The position numbers and the translations under genes are program-made. This document shows, one piece after another, positions 31,560 through 40,740 of a stretch of 46,220 nucleotides of DNA. Under the pieces are notes generated by a model. That model was given only the letters and a program-made list of their open reading frames with translations. It did no database searches and was not told the DNA's origin. Numbering within the stretch: the stretch's first letter is position 1; each line of letters starts with the position of its first letter. The stretch comes from Opitutaceae bacterium (lineage in GTDB: Bacteria; Verrucomicrobiota; Verrucomicrobiia; Opitutales; Opitutaceae): positions 1 through 46,220 of the forward strand of contig SXSC01000193.1 of the NCBI GenBank assembly GCA_005792355.1, read 5' to 3'.

Positions 31560-33331
31560 TCGGGGCGATCTCCGCGGATGATCCGGTCGGACAAGTGCCG
31601 CGGCATCCCAGCCCCGCCGCCGCCTTCGACCGCACGCAGCCAACGGCGCAGCCGGGGCTTGAGTTTCACGAACAACGCGCGCAGCGGCGCCAGCGCCGCC
31701 CGCCGCAGGGCGGCCCCGACCCCGCCCGCCACGGCGCGCTCGGAATCGCCCAACGGGGTGAGCGAGCAGTCGAGGCCCAGCGTGAATTTTGCCGCAATCG
31801 GCAAAACCCGCAGCGTCGCGCCGGCCGCCGCGAACTCACCGGCCGGTCGCACCGCGGCATCGTACGCCGCGACGTAATCGCCCACCGGAAAATTCGCAAG
31901 CCGCAGCCCGGCGTCGTACGCCCCGTCCGGTTGCGGCACGACGCGACAGCGGGCGGGCAGCGCGTGGCCGGCGAGATCCTTCGCCACGACATCGATCGAC
32001 GCCTCCGGCAACAGGGTCGCGAGCATCCGCACGAGCGTGACGCACACTTCCGCCGGACACGACTGCAGGCAAAGAATTCGGCCGGCCGAGCCGGCGGGTC
32101 GGAGCCGAGTGGCGAGACCACTTTGTTCGGCATACGTGCGCAATCCAGCCGCGTGGAAATCGAGGATCGCATCGGAGGTCCGCAGCATCTCCGCCCGGCC
32201 GTGGGCGAGCGCCGCGACGACCGCCGGCTCCGTCGAATCCATCAAGTTGCGCAGCTCCTCCGGATCCGCCTCGATGTCGAACAGCTCCTCGTGGCCAAAC
32301 ACCGACGCCCACGGTTCGTGCGTCCGATAGGAGATGTAGGACGAGATCGGATCGGGCCGGCGCACATACTTGAAACGCCCGCATCGCACCGCGGAGATCC
32401 GGCCCTGTTTTTCGCCGATCTGGTAGGGATAGACGTTGTCGTTGCGCACGGTCCGGCCGGCCGGCCGCGTCTCGCCGGACAGCAACGGCAGCACGCTCTC
32501 GCCATCAAGTTGGCCCGGCCACGCGGCGCGCAGGCCGAGCAGTTCAAGCAACGTCGGCGCCAGATCGTAGCCCGCCACAACGTCACCGACCTCACGCGGC
32601 CGGATGCCGGGATACTTCAGATAGAGGAAGACGCGGGTGTTGTGTTCCGTCAGATCCGTGTGGTGCCAGATCGACCAGCCGTCGCGCTCGCCAAGCAGCC
32701 ACTGGCGGCCGAAATTCTTGGGAAAGTAATGATCTGAGGTGAACGCGAAGACCGTGTTTGCCTCCGTCATCCCATGCCGGGCGAACAGCGCCATCAGTTC
32801 GTCCCAGAAATCGAAGACGAAGATCGAGTGCACCATCAGGAACTGCGGCCGGCCGGCCTTAAAGTCGTGCGCGAAGTAGTGCTGCACTGCGGCGAGCACC
32901 GCGTGGTGCGAGTGCGTGTCGCGTTTATGCGAGGGGAAATCGCGGTAGAGTTCGGGTTTGTAGCAGAGGATGCCGGGCATCCAGTTCTCGGCGTTGAGCA
33001 GATAGGAAAACCCGTGCACGTCGTAACCGCGGCCCTGCAGGAAGGTGCTGAGCTGCGGGTGGTCGAGGCGGTCCCAGGCCGGCCACTCGCGCCAGTGCAG
33101 CTTGTGGGTCTTCGCGGCATACAGGCCGGTGAGCATGCTCTCGATCGACATGATCGTCGAGACGGCCGGCGAGATCACGTTGTTGAATTTCGCAAAGCCG
33201 CGCTCGCCGAGCCGCAGCCGCTCCAAGCGCGATCGCAGGTTGCGAAATTCCTCCGTGCCCCAGTCGAGATCACCCGTGTGATGACCGTGCCCGTCGGCGA
33301 TCAGGAGAACAACGTTCAGGGATTCAGCCAT
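31556..33331 (-). CDS. Alkaline-phosphatase-superfamily protein, sulfatase-like, with Thr at the nucleophile site
   Basis: 591 residues from the ATG at 33331. The fold marks of the sulfatase/phosphatase superfamily are present: the metal Asp in NVVLLIADGHGH (Asp13), the nucleophile region followed by LTG (66-70), and FAFTSDHYF with Asp200-His201. The formylglycine motif CxPxR of true sulfatases is absent; Thr59 (AVSTIMSIESMLTG) sits where the Cys would be, as in phosphoglycerol and phosphoethanolamine transferases. After residue about 400 comes a second region of unclear type. There is no membrane segment or signal peptide, so it would act in the cytoplasm. In a run that makes an activated phosphonate, a phosphonate transferase or hydrolase role is plausible. 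Confidence 0.75.
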   Translation of the reverse strand: MAESLNVVLLIADGHGHHTGDLDWGTEEFRNLRSRLERLRLGERGFAKFNNVISPAVSTIMSIESMLTGLYAAKTHKLHWREWPAWDRLDHPQLSTFLQGRGYDVHGFSYLLNAENWMPGILCYKPELYRDFPSHKRDTHSHHAVLAAVQHYFAHDFKAGRPQFLMVHSIFVFDFWDELMALFARHGMTEANTVFAFTSDHYFPKNFGRQWLLGERDGWSIWHHTDLTEHNTRVFLYLKYPGIRPREVGDVVAGYDLAPTLLELLGLRAAWPGQLDGESVLPLLSGETRPAGRTVRNDNVYPYQIGEKQGRISAVRCGRFKYVRRPDPISSYISYRTHEPWASVFGHEELFDIEADPEELRNLMDSTEPAVVAALAHGRAEMLRTSDAILDFHAAGLRTYAEQSGLATRLRPAGSAGRILCLQSCPAEVCVTLVRMLATLLPEASIDVVAKDLAGHALPARCRVVPQPDGAYDAGLRLANFPVGDYVAAYDAAVRPAGEFAAAGATLRVLPIAAKFTLGLDCSLTPLGDSERAVAGGVGAALRRAALAPLRALFVKLKPRLRRWLRAVEGGGGAGMPRHLSDRIIRGDRPE

Positions 33332-34499
33332 GGGAAACAAGCGTCTGACACGCCGGCAGATAGTCGCCGGTGGCCTGCATAATTGCCCGCACGTCGTCGG
33401 GCGTCGCCGGCCGCAGGTTGTTGTCCGCGCGACCCGGGTAAATCATCTCCGGGACCAGGCGGGTGAGTTTTTCCCCGTCGATGCCATGGCGGCGGAGGAG
33501 ATCATCCGTGCCGACGGCGTGGAGCACCGCGACGAGGCTCCGCCGCAGCCCGGCGATCGAGCCGCAGCCCACGGCGACCGCCGCCCGCGCGATCCGGCCG
33601 TCGTCCGCCGCAGCGTTGAAGTCGAGCACGGCCGGCAGCGTGAAGCCGCACGCGAGCCCGTGCGGCAGGCCGTAGTGCGCCGTAAGCGGATACGAGATCG
33701 AGTGCCCCAAGGCGGTGCGGGTGTGGCTGATCGCGAGTCCCGCGAGCAGGCTCGCAAACAGCAGTTCACCGCGTGACGCAGCGTCGGGCCGCTGGCTGGC
33801 GACCAGTGTGGGCAGGGCGGCCAGCGCCAGCCGCACACCGCGCGTTGCGAGGTCCAGCGTGATCGGATTCGCCCAGACGTTCCAGATCGACTCCAACGCC
33901 TGCGACAGAGCGTCGAGCCCGGTCGCGACCGCCAGGTCGGGTGGCACCCCGGCCGTCAGTTCCGGATCAAGATAGGCCACCCGCGGAAACACCCGCGGGG
34001 AACTCAGGCTGTGCTTTTTCCGCGTCCCAGTGTCCCACACCGTGGCAAAGGGCGTAACCTCGCTCCCGGTCCCCGCGATCGTGGGCACGGCGTCCACCGG
34101 CAGCGCGGCGCCGGCCGGCACCGGCGCACCGTCGCGCAGGATCTTTCCCAAATCCGCCGCGTGGTCCGCCAGCAGCACCGCCAGCACCTTCGCCGAATCG
34201 ACCACGCTGCCGCCGCCCAGCGCGATCACGCGGTCGAATCCCGCCGGTCGCAAATCGCGGGCGAGCGACTCGAGCGCGGTGATCTCCGGATTGGGCGTCA
34301 CGCGATCGCAGACGACGATTTCCGCCGCGCCCCCCCAGCCGGCGCGCACGCGTGCCGCCGTGCCCCGCCGGACCAGGCCGGCGGACGTCAGCAGCAAAAG
34401 CTTTTTCTCCGCGACATCCCGGCCCGCGCCACGCCAGCACTCCGCGCCGAAGCGCAGGGCGACGGGATTGAAAAATGACCACGTGTCAGGCCCGGACAT
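33324..34499 (-). CDS. Fe-dependent alcohol dehydrogenase, probable phosphonoacetaldehyde reductase
   Basis: 391 residues from the ATG at 34499. A group III iron-containing alcohol dehydrogenase: the nucleotide-binding GGGSVVDSAK at 95-104, the AGTGSEVT block at 142-149, and metal-site residues Asp196, His266, His280 (TRTALGHSISYP, HYGLPHG). The usual second ligand (Asp-Ala-x-x-His) reads DALSQ here, with Gln200; whether this is a trait of the subfamily cannot be told. Beside a phosphonopyruvate decarboxylase it most likely reduces phosphonoacetaldehyde to 2-hydroxyethylphosphonate, as FomC and PhpC do. It overlaps the decarboxylase gene by 14 nt. Confidence 0.87.
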   Translation of the reverse strand: MSGPDTWSFFNPVALRFGAECWRGAGRDVAEKKLLLLTSAGLVRRGTAARVRAGWGGAAEIVVCDRVTPNPEITALESLARDLRPAGFDRVIALGGGSVVDSAKVLAVLLADHAADLGKILRDGAPVPAGAALPVDAVPTIAGTGSEVTPFATVWDTGTRKKHSLSSPRVFPRVAYLDPELTAGVPPDLAVATGLDALSQALESIWNVWANPITLDLATRGVRLALAALPTLVASQRPDAASRGELLFASLLAGLAISHTRTALGHSISYPLTAHYGLPHGLACGFTLPAVLDFNAAADDGRIARAAVAVGCGSIAGLRRSLVAVLHAVGTDDLLRRHGIDGEKLTRLVPEMIYPGRADNNLRPATPDDVRAIMQATGDYLPACQTLVSHG

Positions 34500-35613
34500 A
34501 GGCCATGAACTCACGCTTGTTGTCCCAGGTCGAGGTCGTCGGTCGGCCCAGATCTTTCCGCGCGCCACGCTTCACGCGCACCTCGAGCAGCGTCGGCCCC
34601 CCGACCGTGCGCAGTTCCCGCAGCGCCCGCGTGAGATCTTCCGGCGTCTCCACGCACCGCGTCCAGCGATAACCGCACGCGGTCGCGATGGCGCAAAAGT
34701 CCGCGGTGAAACCCGCCGTTGGCTGTCCGCCCACGGAGTCGTGCGCGCCGTTGTTGAGCACGACATGCCGAAAATTTTTCGCCCCGCCCGCCCCGATGAT
34801 CGCGAGCGCGCCCAGGTGCATCAGCACCGCGCCGTCGCCGTCAAGACACCACACCTCGCGCCCGGGTTTTTCGCCGGCGATCCCGAGCGCGATTTGCGAC
34901 GCGTGCCCCATGGCCCCCACCGTGAGAAAATCGCGCGCGTGCCCGCTCTGCCGTGCCGCGCGGTGCTCGAAGACCTCGCGTGACGCCATGCCTGTCGTGG
35001 CCACGATGATTTCGTCGCGGTCGAGTTGCTCCAGGATGAGCCCCAGCGCCTCCTCCCGCCGCAACCGCCCGCGGTCGGGCACGCTGGTTTTCAACGCGTA
35101 CGGCGCAAAGGTCCCCTTACGCACCAGCAACGCGTACGGCCCCCGTCGCTCGCGGGCCGACGCCACCGCCGCGGCCACCGTCTGCCCCGCCCCCTCCGCC
35201 TCGTCCGGCAACACGGCGGAGGGAATCTCCAACGCCTCCAGCGTCGCGCCGGTGACGCGGCCCTGTTTTCGATGCTGGGGTTCGTCCGGCACGCCTGGTT
35301 CACCGCGCCAGCCGATCAGGAGCAGCAGTGGAATCGAATAGACCTCGGGATCAACGAGCGACAGCAGCGGATTCACCGTGTTGCCGAGGCCCGAGTTCTG
35401 CAGGTAGACGAGCCCGATCTGGTCCGTCGCCAGATGGTGACCGGTCGCGAGCGCCACCGCCGCACCTTCGTTGGCCGCGATTACGTGGTGCGTCGGCGCC
35501 ACGTGATCGGTGAGGTAGGCGCAGAGGTCCTTGAGTAAGGAATCCGGCACGCCGGCGAAGTAGCCGACGCCCTGCCCTGTGAGGGCGCGGAAAAATTCAT
35601 CACAGGGGATCAT
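34486..35613 (-). CDS. ppd: Phosphonopyruvate decarboxylase
   Basis: 375 residues, the usual length. A thiamine-diphosphate enzyme that splits CO2 from phosphonopyruvate and so pulls the unfavourable PEP mutase reaction forward. Marks: the start FFRALTGQGVGYFAGVPDSLLKDLC, the activating Glu49 (AANEGAAVALATGHH), the QNSGLGNTVNPL block, and the thiamine-binding motif from Gly259 to Asn288 (LDGDGAVLMHLGAL ... VVLNN). The identification rests on these blocks and on the adjoining PEP mutase. A gap of 164 bp to the mutase gene holds no recognised feature; the two may still be co-transcribed. Confidence 0.93.
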   Translation of the reverse strand: MIPCDEFFRALTGQGVGYFAGVPDSLLKDLCAYLTDHVAPTHHVIAANEGAAVALATGHHLATDQIGLVYLQNSGLGNTVNPLLSLVDPEVYSIPLLLLIGWRGEPGVPDEPQHRKQGRVTGATLEALEIPSAVLPDEAEGAGQTVAAAVASARERRGPYALLVRKGTFAPYALKTSVPDRGRLRREEALGLILEQLDRDEIIVATTGMASREVFEHRAARQSGHARDFLTVGAMGHASQIALGIAGEKPGREVWCLDGDGAVLMHLGALAIIGAGGAKNFRHVVLNNGAHDSVGGQPTAGFTADFCAIATACGYRWTRCVETPEDLTRALRELRTVGGPTLLEVRVKRGARKDLGRPTTSTWDNKREFMAYVRA

Positions 35614-35777
35614 GCGGCGAAAAACCTGGCGGGCTGCGACAAGGAAGTTTGTTTTCCGGTCGGTCGTTCAATCGACATCGGATGTGCCGAATCAGCAGCC
35701 GGTCGGGAATTGGCGCCCGAAATCACGCTACAATCCAGAGATTGAAAAGGCATGCGGATTGGAAACCGGACCGGCCG

Positions 35778-37076
35778 CTATCGGGATCCCGGGATGAGGT
35801 TGAGGATCTCCTTGATCGGGATGCAGTCGCCGTCGACCTCCAGCGAGCGGTGCCGGGCGAGGATTTGCTCCGCCGTCCGCTTCATCGCCGGATACGCGCT
35901 GCGCAGAAGATGATTCGCGTAGATCACGATCGAAAAACCCAGCGCGCGCAGCTCGTCCTCCGTGAGGTGATTGTAGGAGGTCGGCACCGCCACCAACGGC
36001 GCGCGCTGTTCGAGCCGTGCATAACGCGCGCAAAACTCGGCAATCTCGCGCCCATCCTTCTCCTTGCTGTGAATCATGATCCCATCGGCGCCGGCGGCGA
36101 TGTAGGCCCGGGCGCGTTGCAGCGCCTCGTCCATGCCCTGGCCGGCGATCAAGCCCTCGATCCGCGCGATGATCATGAAGTCGTCGGTCACCTGCGCCTT
36201 CTTGCCGGCGGAGATTTTCCCGGAAAATCCCTCGACGGTGTCGAGCAATTGCTCGACCTCGGTGCCGAAGAGCGAATTCCGCTTCAGCCCGACCTTGTCC
36301 TCGATGATCACCGCTGAGACCCCGAGCCGCTCAAGGGTCTTCACGAGAAACGTGAAGTGCTCGACCGGCCCGCCGGTGTCGCCGTCGAAGATCACCGGCT
36401 TGGTGGTGACCTCGAGGATCTCGTTCATCGTCTGGAGCCGCGACGTGCGGTCGACGAGCTCGATGTCGGGCCGGCCCTTCGCCGTCGAATCGGTCAGACT
36501 GCTGAGCCACACCGCGTCGAACTCCTCCCGCCGGCCGCCTTCATTGCTGGCGGTGTTCTCGACGATCAACGCCGACAGGCCGTTGTGTGCCTCGAGTACG
36601 CGCACGATCCCCTTCGCCGCGAGCAACCGCCGCAACCGGCGCATCCGCACCTGGGGCGTCGTGCCGATCTCGCGCTGGCCCTGGATCAACTTGGTCGAGG
36701 AAATGCCCGCGGTGTATTCCGGCTCGATCAACTGGCCGCCCCATTCCGCCAGCGCCGCGATCACGCGGGCGCGGGTTTCCTTCTGCGGGCCGGTTTTCCA
36801 GTCGTCGCCGTGGACGACGTAGTCCGGCCGCAGGAAGCGCAGGTTGGGCACGTAGTCGAGCGTCTCCTGGGGCACGACGCTGACGACGCCCTTGATATTC
36901 TCGATGATGGCGCGGCGCTCGTCGAAGCCCAGAAAGGGCAGCCGCTTGTAGCTGGCGATCGCCTGGTCGGTGAGGACGCCCACGGTGACGTCGCCCAGTT
37001 CGCGCGCGACGCGCAGGATATTGAGATGCCCATGGTGCAGCAAATCAGCGCTCATGCCGACGTAGACTTTTTTCAT
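35778..37076 (-). CDS. pepM: Bifunctional cytidylyltransferase/phosphoenolpyruvate phosphomutase (Fom1-like)
   Basis: 432 residues with two domains. Residues 1 to about 135 form a nucleotidyltransferase with HxGH at 14-17 (LHHGHLN) and GISSTKLI at 124-131. Residues about 145-432 are PEP mutase, which makes the C-P bond by turning PEP into phosphonopyruvate: the signature is at 259-268 ([10 protein letters not shown]), with metal-site DGDTGG at 231-236. The same fusion is known in Fom1 of fosfomycin producers, where the N-domain makes CMP-2-hydroxyethylphosphonate. With the decarboxylase and the reductase downstream, CMP-hydroxyethylphosphonate is the likely product. It is the first gene of the minus-strand run; its promoter should lie just above 37076. 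Confidence 0.93.
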   Translation of the reverse strand: MKKVYVGMSADLLHHGHLNILRVARELGDVTVGVLTDQAIASYKRLPFLGFDERRAIIENIKGVVSVVPQETLDYVPNLRFLRPDYVVHGDDWKTGPQKETRARVIAALAEWGGQLIEPEYTAGISSTKLIQGQREIGTTPQVRMRRLRRLLAAKGIVRVLEAHNGLSALIVENTASNEGGRREEFDAVWLSSLTDSTAKGRPDIELVDRTSRLQTMNEILEVTTKPVIFDGDTGGPVEHFTFLVKTLERLGVSAVIIEDKVGLKRNSLFGTEVEQLLDTVEGFSGKISAGKKAQVTDDFMIIARIEGLIAGQGMDEALQRARAYIAAGADGIMIHSKEKDGREIAEFCARYARLEQRAPLVAVPTSYNHLTEDELRALGFSIVIYANHLLRSAYPAMKRTAEQILARHRSLEVDGDCIPIKEILNLIPGSR

Positions 37077-37154
37077 GCGGGGCGGGAATTCAGCAACACC
37101 GCAGCAACGTGGCGCAATCGCCCGCCTGATGCCATCGCGAAAATGAGGCGGCTC

Positions 37155-37400
37155 GTCCTTTCTTGTAGACGGTCTCCAGCGACGAGCGCGCCGACCTCTG
37201 CTCCGAAAGCGTCGAGGTCATCGCCCGGCTCGGCGTGGCCGACGTGCGTGCCTTCGGCCTCGCGTGGGAAGACTGTGAAGACCTCCTCCGCCAGCTTGGC
37301 TTCTCTCCCGCGTGGAAGTGGTCGCGGTTTGAAGAAGGAACGGAAAACGCGGAAGGTGTTTCCGCCGCGGAGATCCCCGCGCGGCACAGCCGCAACCCGC
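37155..37400 (+). pseudogene. Possible gene remnant between pepM and the GT2 gene
   Basis: In the 484-bp gap, one plus frame is strongly coding-like (third positions nearly all G or C) and reads [19 protein letters not shown] followed by LLRQLGFSPAWKW, but it has no fitting start and soon becomes low-quality. It looks like a broken internal piece of an unknown gene. Further right, the minus strand ending at 37414 reads LFGTVDPHNPKTLILEIHP, another possible piece. Neither is recognised. Confidence 0.3.
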
Positions 37401-37560
37401 CTCCGACGGGCACCTACTGGCTCGGGACACAGACCGCGATTGTCCGCTGGCAGTCGATCGGATGGATTTCCAGGATCAGCGTCTTCGGGTTGTGCGGATC
37501 AACCGTGCCGAAAAGGCTTCCCCCGGCGGAGTCGCGGCCTAACTTTTGCCCCGCGCCCGC

Positions 37561-38250
37561 ATGAAACTCTCCGTCGTCATCCCCTGCTACAACGAAGCCA
37601 AGACCATCCGCCTCATCGTTGAACGGGTGCGCGCCGCGCCGGTCGCCGCAAAGGAGATCATCATCGTCGACGACTGCTCGCGCGACGGGACGCGCGACAT
37701 TCTCCGCACGCAAATCGCGCCGCTGGTGGACAAGATTGTCTATCACGAGGTCAACCAGGGCAAGGGCGCCGCCCTCCGCACCGGGTTCAAAGCCGCCACG
37801 GGGGACATCGTGATCGTGCAGGACGCCGATCTCGAATACGATCCCGAGGAATATCCGCGGCTGATGAAGCCGATCGTGGACGGCAAGGCGGACGTCGTCT
37901 TCGGCTCGCGCTTTCAGGGCGGCCAGCCGCACCGCGTCGTCTATTTCTGGCACATGGTCGGCAACAAGCTGCTCACGCTGCTCTCCAACATGGCCACGAA
38001 TCTCAACCTCACGGACATGGAGACCTGCTACAAAGTCTTCCGCCGCGAGATCATCCAGGGCATCAAGATTGAGGAGGACCGCTTTGGTTTCGAGCCGGAG
38101 ATCACGGCCAAGGTTTCGAAACTCGATGTCGTCATCTACGAGGTCGGCATCGGCTACTACGGCCGCACCTACGCCGAGGGAAAGAAAATCGGCTGGCGCG
38201 ACGGCTTCCGCGCGCTCTGGGCGATTTTCAAATACAACCTCCTGCGCTAG
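37561..38250 (+). CDS. GT2 glycosyltransferase, dolichyl-phosphate-mannose-synthase-like
   Basis: 229 residues. A compact DPM1-type GT-A enzyme: [47 protein letters not shown], the DXD motif in [12 protein letters not shown], and the late block [29 protein letters not shown]. No C-terminal membrane helices, as in the short soluble subgroup. These enzymes load a sugar onto polyprenyl phosphate for use by membrane GT-C transferases, and GT-C-like genes lie just to the right. The start ATG is the only one fitting the family. Confidence 0.9.
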   Translation: MKLSVVIPCYNEAKTIRLIVERVRAAPVAAKEIIIVDDCSRDGTRDILRTQIAPLVDKIVYHEVNQGKGAALRTGFKAATGDIVIVQDADLEYDPEEYPRLMKPIVDGKADVVFGSRFQGGQPHRVVYFWHMVGNKLLTLLSNMATNLNLTDMETCYKVFRREIIQGIKIEEDRFGFEPEITAKVSKLDVVIYEVGIGYYGRTYAEGKKIGWRDGFRALWAIFKYNLLR

Positions 38251-38548
38251 CCGACCGGCGGGCGGGCAATGCATCTGGCGTATCCAATTTCAGAATCCGC
38301 CGCGATGACAGACCGCTGCCCCGGCCGGCCGGCCAAGCCGGCACGCGTGCCGGAAAGACGCAACTTCCCCGGCGCCCGCCCGGAAGTTTCACAGCCATGA
38401 AGAGGATTCTCAGAGAAATTTCCGTCCCCCGACTTGTCGGGGGAGCGATCACCTCGCGGTTAGCCCCGACGAAGTCGGCCCGACCGGGCGAAGAACTCAC
38501 CCGTTTGCGTGTGAGATCTTCGGGCTAGGCGCCGGCCCACCTGTCATC
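38251..38548. repeat. Intergenic hairpin cluster
   Basis: Three inverted repeats sit in a gap without a gene: CCGGCACG-CGTGCCGG (38338-38353), CCCCCGAC-TT-GTCGGGGG (38426-38443, an 8-bp stem with a 2-nt loop) and CCGAC-GAA-GTCGG (38466-38478). The last two share the word CCGAC..GTCGG and may be copies of one small palindromic element. They differ in sequence from the TA-N-TA palindromes A-H. None has a T tract. Confidence 0.55.
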
Positions 38549-39590
38549 ATGCGAGCTCAAGCGCGAAGCGACGACGATCCCGAGTCCGCGGTGCGCCTGC
38601 CCCTCGTTTGCGGCCTCGCCGCCGCCCTCGGCTGTCTCGGCTTCGCCGCCCTGACCGGCCACATCTGGGAAGACTACTTCATCACGTTTCGGGCCAGCCT
38701 CAACCTCGCGACCGGTCACGGGCTCGTCTTCCAGCCCGGCGAACGCCTCCACACGTTTACCTCACCCCTGGGTACCTTGCTGCCGGCGCTCTTCGCGCTG
38801 GGCGGCGGCGACGATGTCGCGCTGCGCGCCCTCTGGTGCTTCCGGGTGGTCAGCGCCGGGGCGCTCGGCGGGGCGCTCTGGCTCGCCCTGCGCACCCTGC
38901 GCCGCGATCAACTCGCGCCGCTCGCACTGGGCGCGGCGGGCCTCGCCTGGGCCTTCGATCCCCAAGACGCTGGATTTCGCGATCAACGGCATGGAGACCG
39001 CGCTACTGATCCTCTGCATCGTGGTGACGTGGCGGGCGTTCATCGACGGCGCTCGGCTGTGGCCCTGCGCGCTGGCCTGCGCCGGCCTGCAATGGACCCG
39101 GCCCGATGGCTGCGTATTTTTCGCCGCGCTCGGCATCGCGTGGCTCATCTTCGGTGCGCCGGGCACCCCGGTCACACCGCGGCGGCTCGCGCCAATCGTC
39201 CGCGCCGTCGCGCTGGGCGCGCTGCTCTACCTCCCCTGGATTGCGCTCGCGTGGATCTACTACGGCACGCCCGTGCCGCACACCATTCAGGCCAAGGTCT
39301 CGCACCACGGGCCGGGCGAACTGCTGCCGGCGCTGCTGCTTTATCCCTGGCGCCTGGTGTTCGGGCAGGTGGCGCTGCACGGCGTGTTCATGCCGGCGTA
39401 TTATATTTTTGGTGACTGGCCGCCGCTGCTGACGTGGCTCGCCCGGTTGCTCACCGTCGGCGCCGCTCTCGCGTGGGCGCTGCCCGGCCTGAAGCCGGGC
39501 GGTCGCGTGGCGGCGGCGGCGTTCTTGCTGGGCGGGCTCTATGTCGAGTACATCCCCCGCTCACCGTGGTACTACCCGGGCTGGCAGGCC
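38549..39590 (+). pseudogene. Truncated GT-C-type membrane glycosyltransferase (5' part, frameshifted)
   Basis: Starts with IWEDYFITFRASLNLATGHG and FQPGERLHTFTSPLGTLLPAL, the hallmark of AftB/PMT-like GT-C enzymes (the DYFITFR loop carries the catalytic acidic residue). The frame is lost at a run of four C (38960-38963); with three C it continues as KTLDFAINGMETALLILC. The second frame holds more helices and WIYYGTPVPHTIQAKV, but after SPWYYPGWQ (about 39585) homology-like sequence ends and the frame stops at 39633. What follows is a piece of a different gene. The gene is broken at two places; one may be a sequencing slip, the other a real junction. Confidence 0.75.
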
Positions 39591-40452
39591 CTGGTACCTG
39601 CGCAACTGGTTCCGCACCGGCAACCCGCTCTTTAATCTCAGCGTTGGCGGCCTGTTTCCGGTAAACGAAGTCCATACCTGGCTGAACGCGTGTTTTCAAA
39701 ACGAGTTCGGCTGGTCGCATGTGCCGCCCGAGGCCGCACGGCTCGTGCTCGTCAATGCCGCGGCTGGGATGTTGGGCCTCGCCGCCGGTGCGCTCTTTCA
39801 TTTCTCCCGTGCCCGCAGTTTGCTCGCCGCCGCCGGCCTGGCGATCGTCATCTGGATCGCTTCGGTGGGCTTTACCGCCGCCGGGTTTTTCTACTCCTTG
39901 CGGGTGTTGAGTCCCGCGCTCTGGGTGGGCGCGGTGTTGGGCGGCGCGGTCCTCGCACGCTGGGTTCCCGCCCGGCGCCACCTCGTCGGGGTCGCCGCCG
40001 GACTGACGCTCTTCGCTGCCGATGCCGCACTGCCCGTGCTGCCCCTGCCGGCCAACGTCTACCGCCTGCCGCCCGATCGCTGGCTGACCACCGGGCGCGC
40101 ATTGCACAACTACCATCAGCGTCCGATCTACCCCGAAATCGTCCGCGTTTCCGGCCGCGAGCGCCTGCTGGTTCTCGGCCCCAACGCACTGCTCACGCTC
40201 CTCGGCGCGCGCACCGTGCCACTCTGGAGCCCCGAGGTGCGCTTCGTCTTCGACCCCTCTCTCGCCCCCGCGGAGATCGTCCGTCGCTTGCGCGTCCTTG
40301 GCATCGGCTTTGTCCTGCTCAACTCGGGCCCGGCCAACGAGTGCTTCCTTGCCCGCAGCGGCTGGTTCCGCGAACCCGCGGGCACCCTCGTAAATGTCTG
40401 GTCCGATGGGGACATGGTCCTGCTCAAGATCATGGAGCGCCCCACGTCATGA
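39590..40452 (+). pseudogene. 3' part of a second membrane glycosyltransferase-like gene
   Basis: From about 39590 a third frame gives YLRNWFRTGNPLFNLSVGGL and a series of helices (LVLVNAAAGMLGLAAGALFH; LLAAAGLAIVIWIASV; SLRVLSPALWVGAVLGGAVL), then a soluble C-terminal region ending at 40452 (DMVLLKIMERPTS). RNW-x-x-TGNP followed by GGLFPVN is typical of GT39-like polytopic proteins, just before the middle of the protein. The 5' part is missing, so this is the tail of another gene joined to the preceding fragment, probably by deletion. The ATG at 39541 lies in the neighbouring gene's sequence and is unlikely to be native. Confidence 0.65.
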
Positions 40453-40495
40453 AACACCCCGGGGGACCGTTTGCCTGCCGCGCGCAGCTGCCGCG

Positions 40496-40740
40496 CTAAA
40501 GGCAGAAAGCCTCGGCGAGCACGGCGCCGGTCGGATCGCGCACCACCAGCACCAACGTCCCTACCCCCGGCGCAGGCGCGGGGTCTGACATCCCCATCGA
40601 CAGCCGGTACAGCCCCGACGGCACCTGGCCGGCCGTTGGGCGGATGCATCCACCGATGGTCTGACCTGTCGTGGTAATGCGTTCGGGTTCAACTCGCGTA
40701 GGTTGCCAGGCTGGCGCGCCGACAATCGCCCCCTCATGCC
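40496..40740 (-). pseudogene. Possible C-terminal remnant of a gene
   Basis: In the 579-bp gap before the next gene, the minus strand ending at 40496 reads VPSGLYRLSMGMSDPAPAPG then TLVLVVRDPTGAVLAEAF, which looks like the beta-strand C-terminal domain of some large secreted or membrane glycosyltransferase-like proteins. Upstream of about 40740 the frame becomes Arg-rich and unlike coding sequence, although it stays open to 40984. It is probably a tail fragment. The rest of the gap (40741-41031) holds nothing I can support. Confidence 0.3.

Noticed and set aside
31556-33331. Plain sulfatase annotation
   Set aside because: The formylglycine motif is absent, so sulfate ester cleavage by the known mechanism is not expected.
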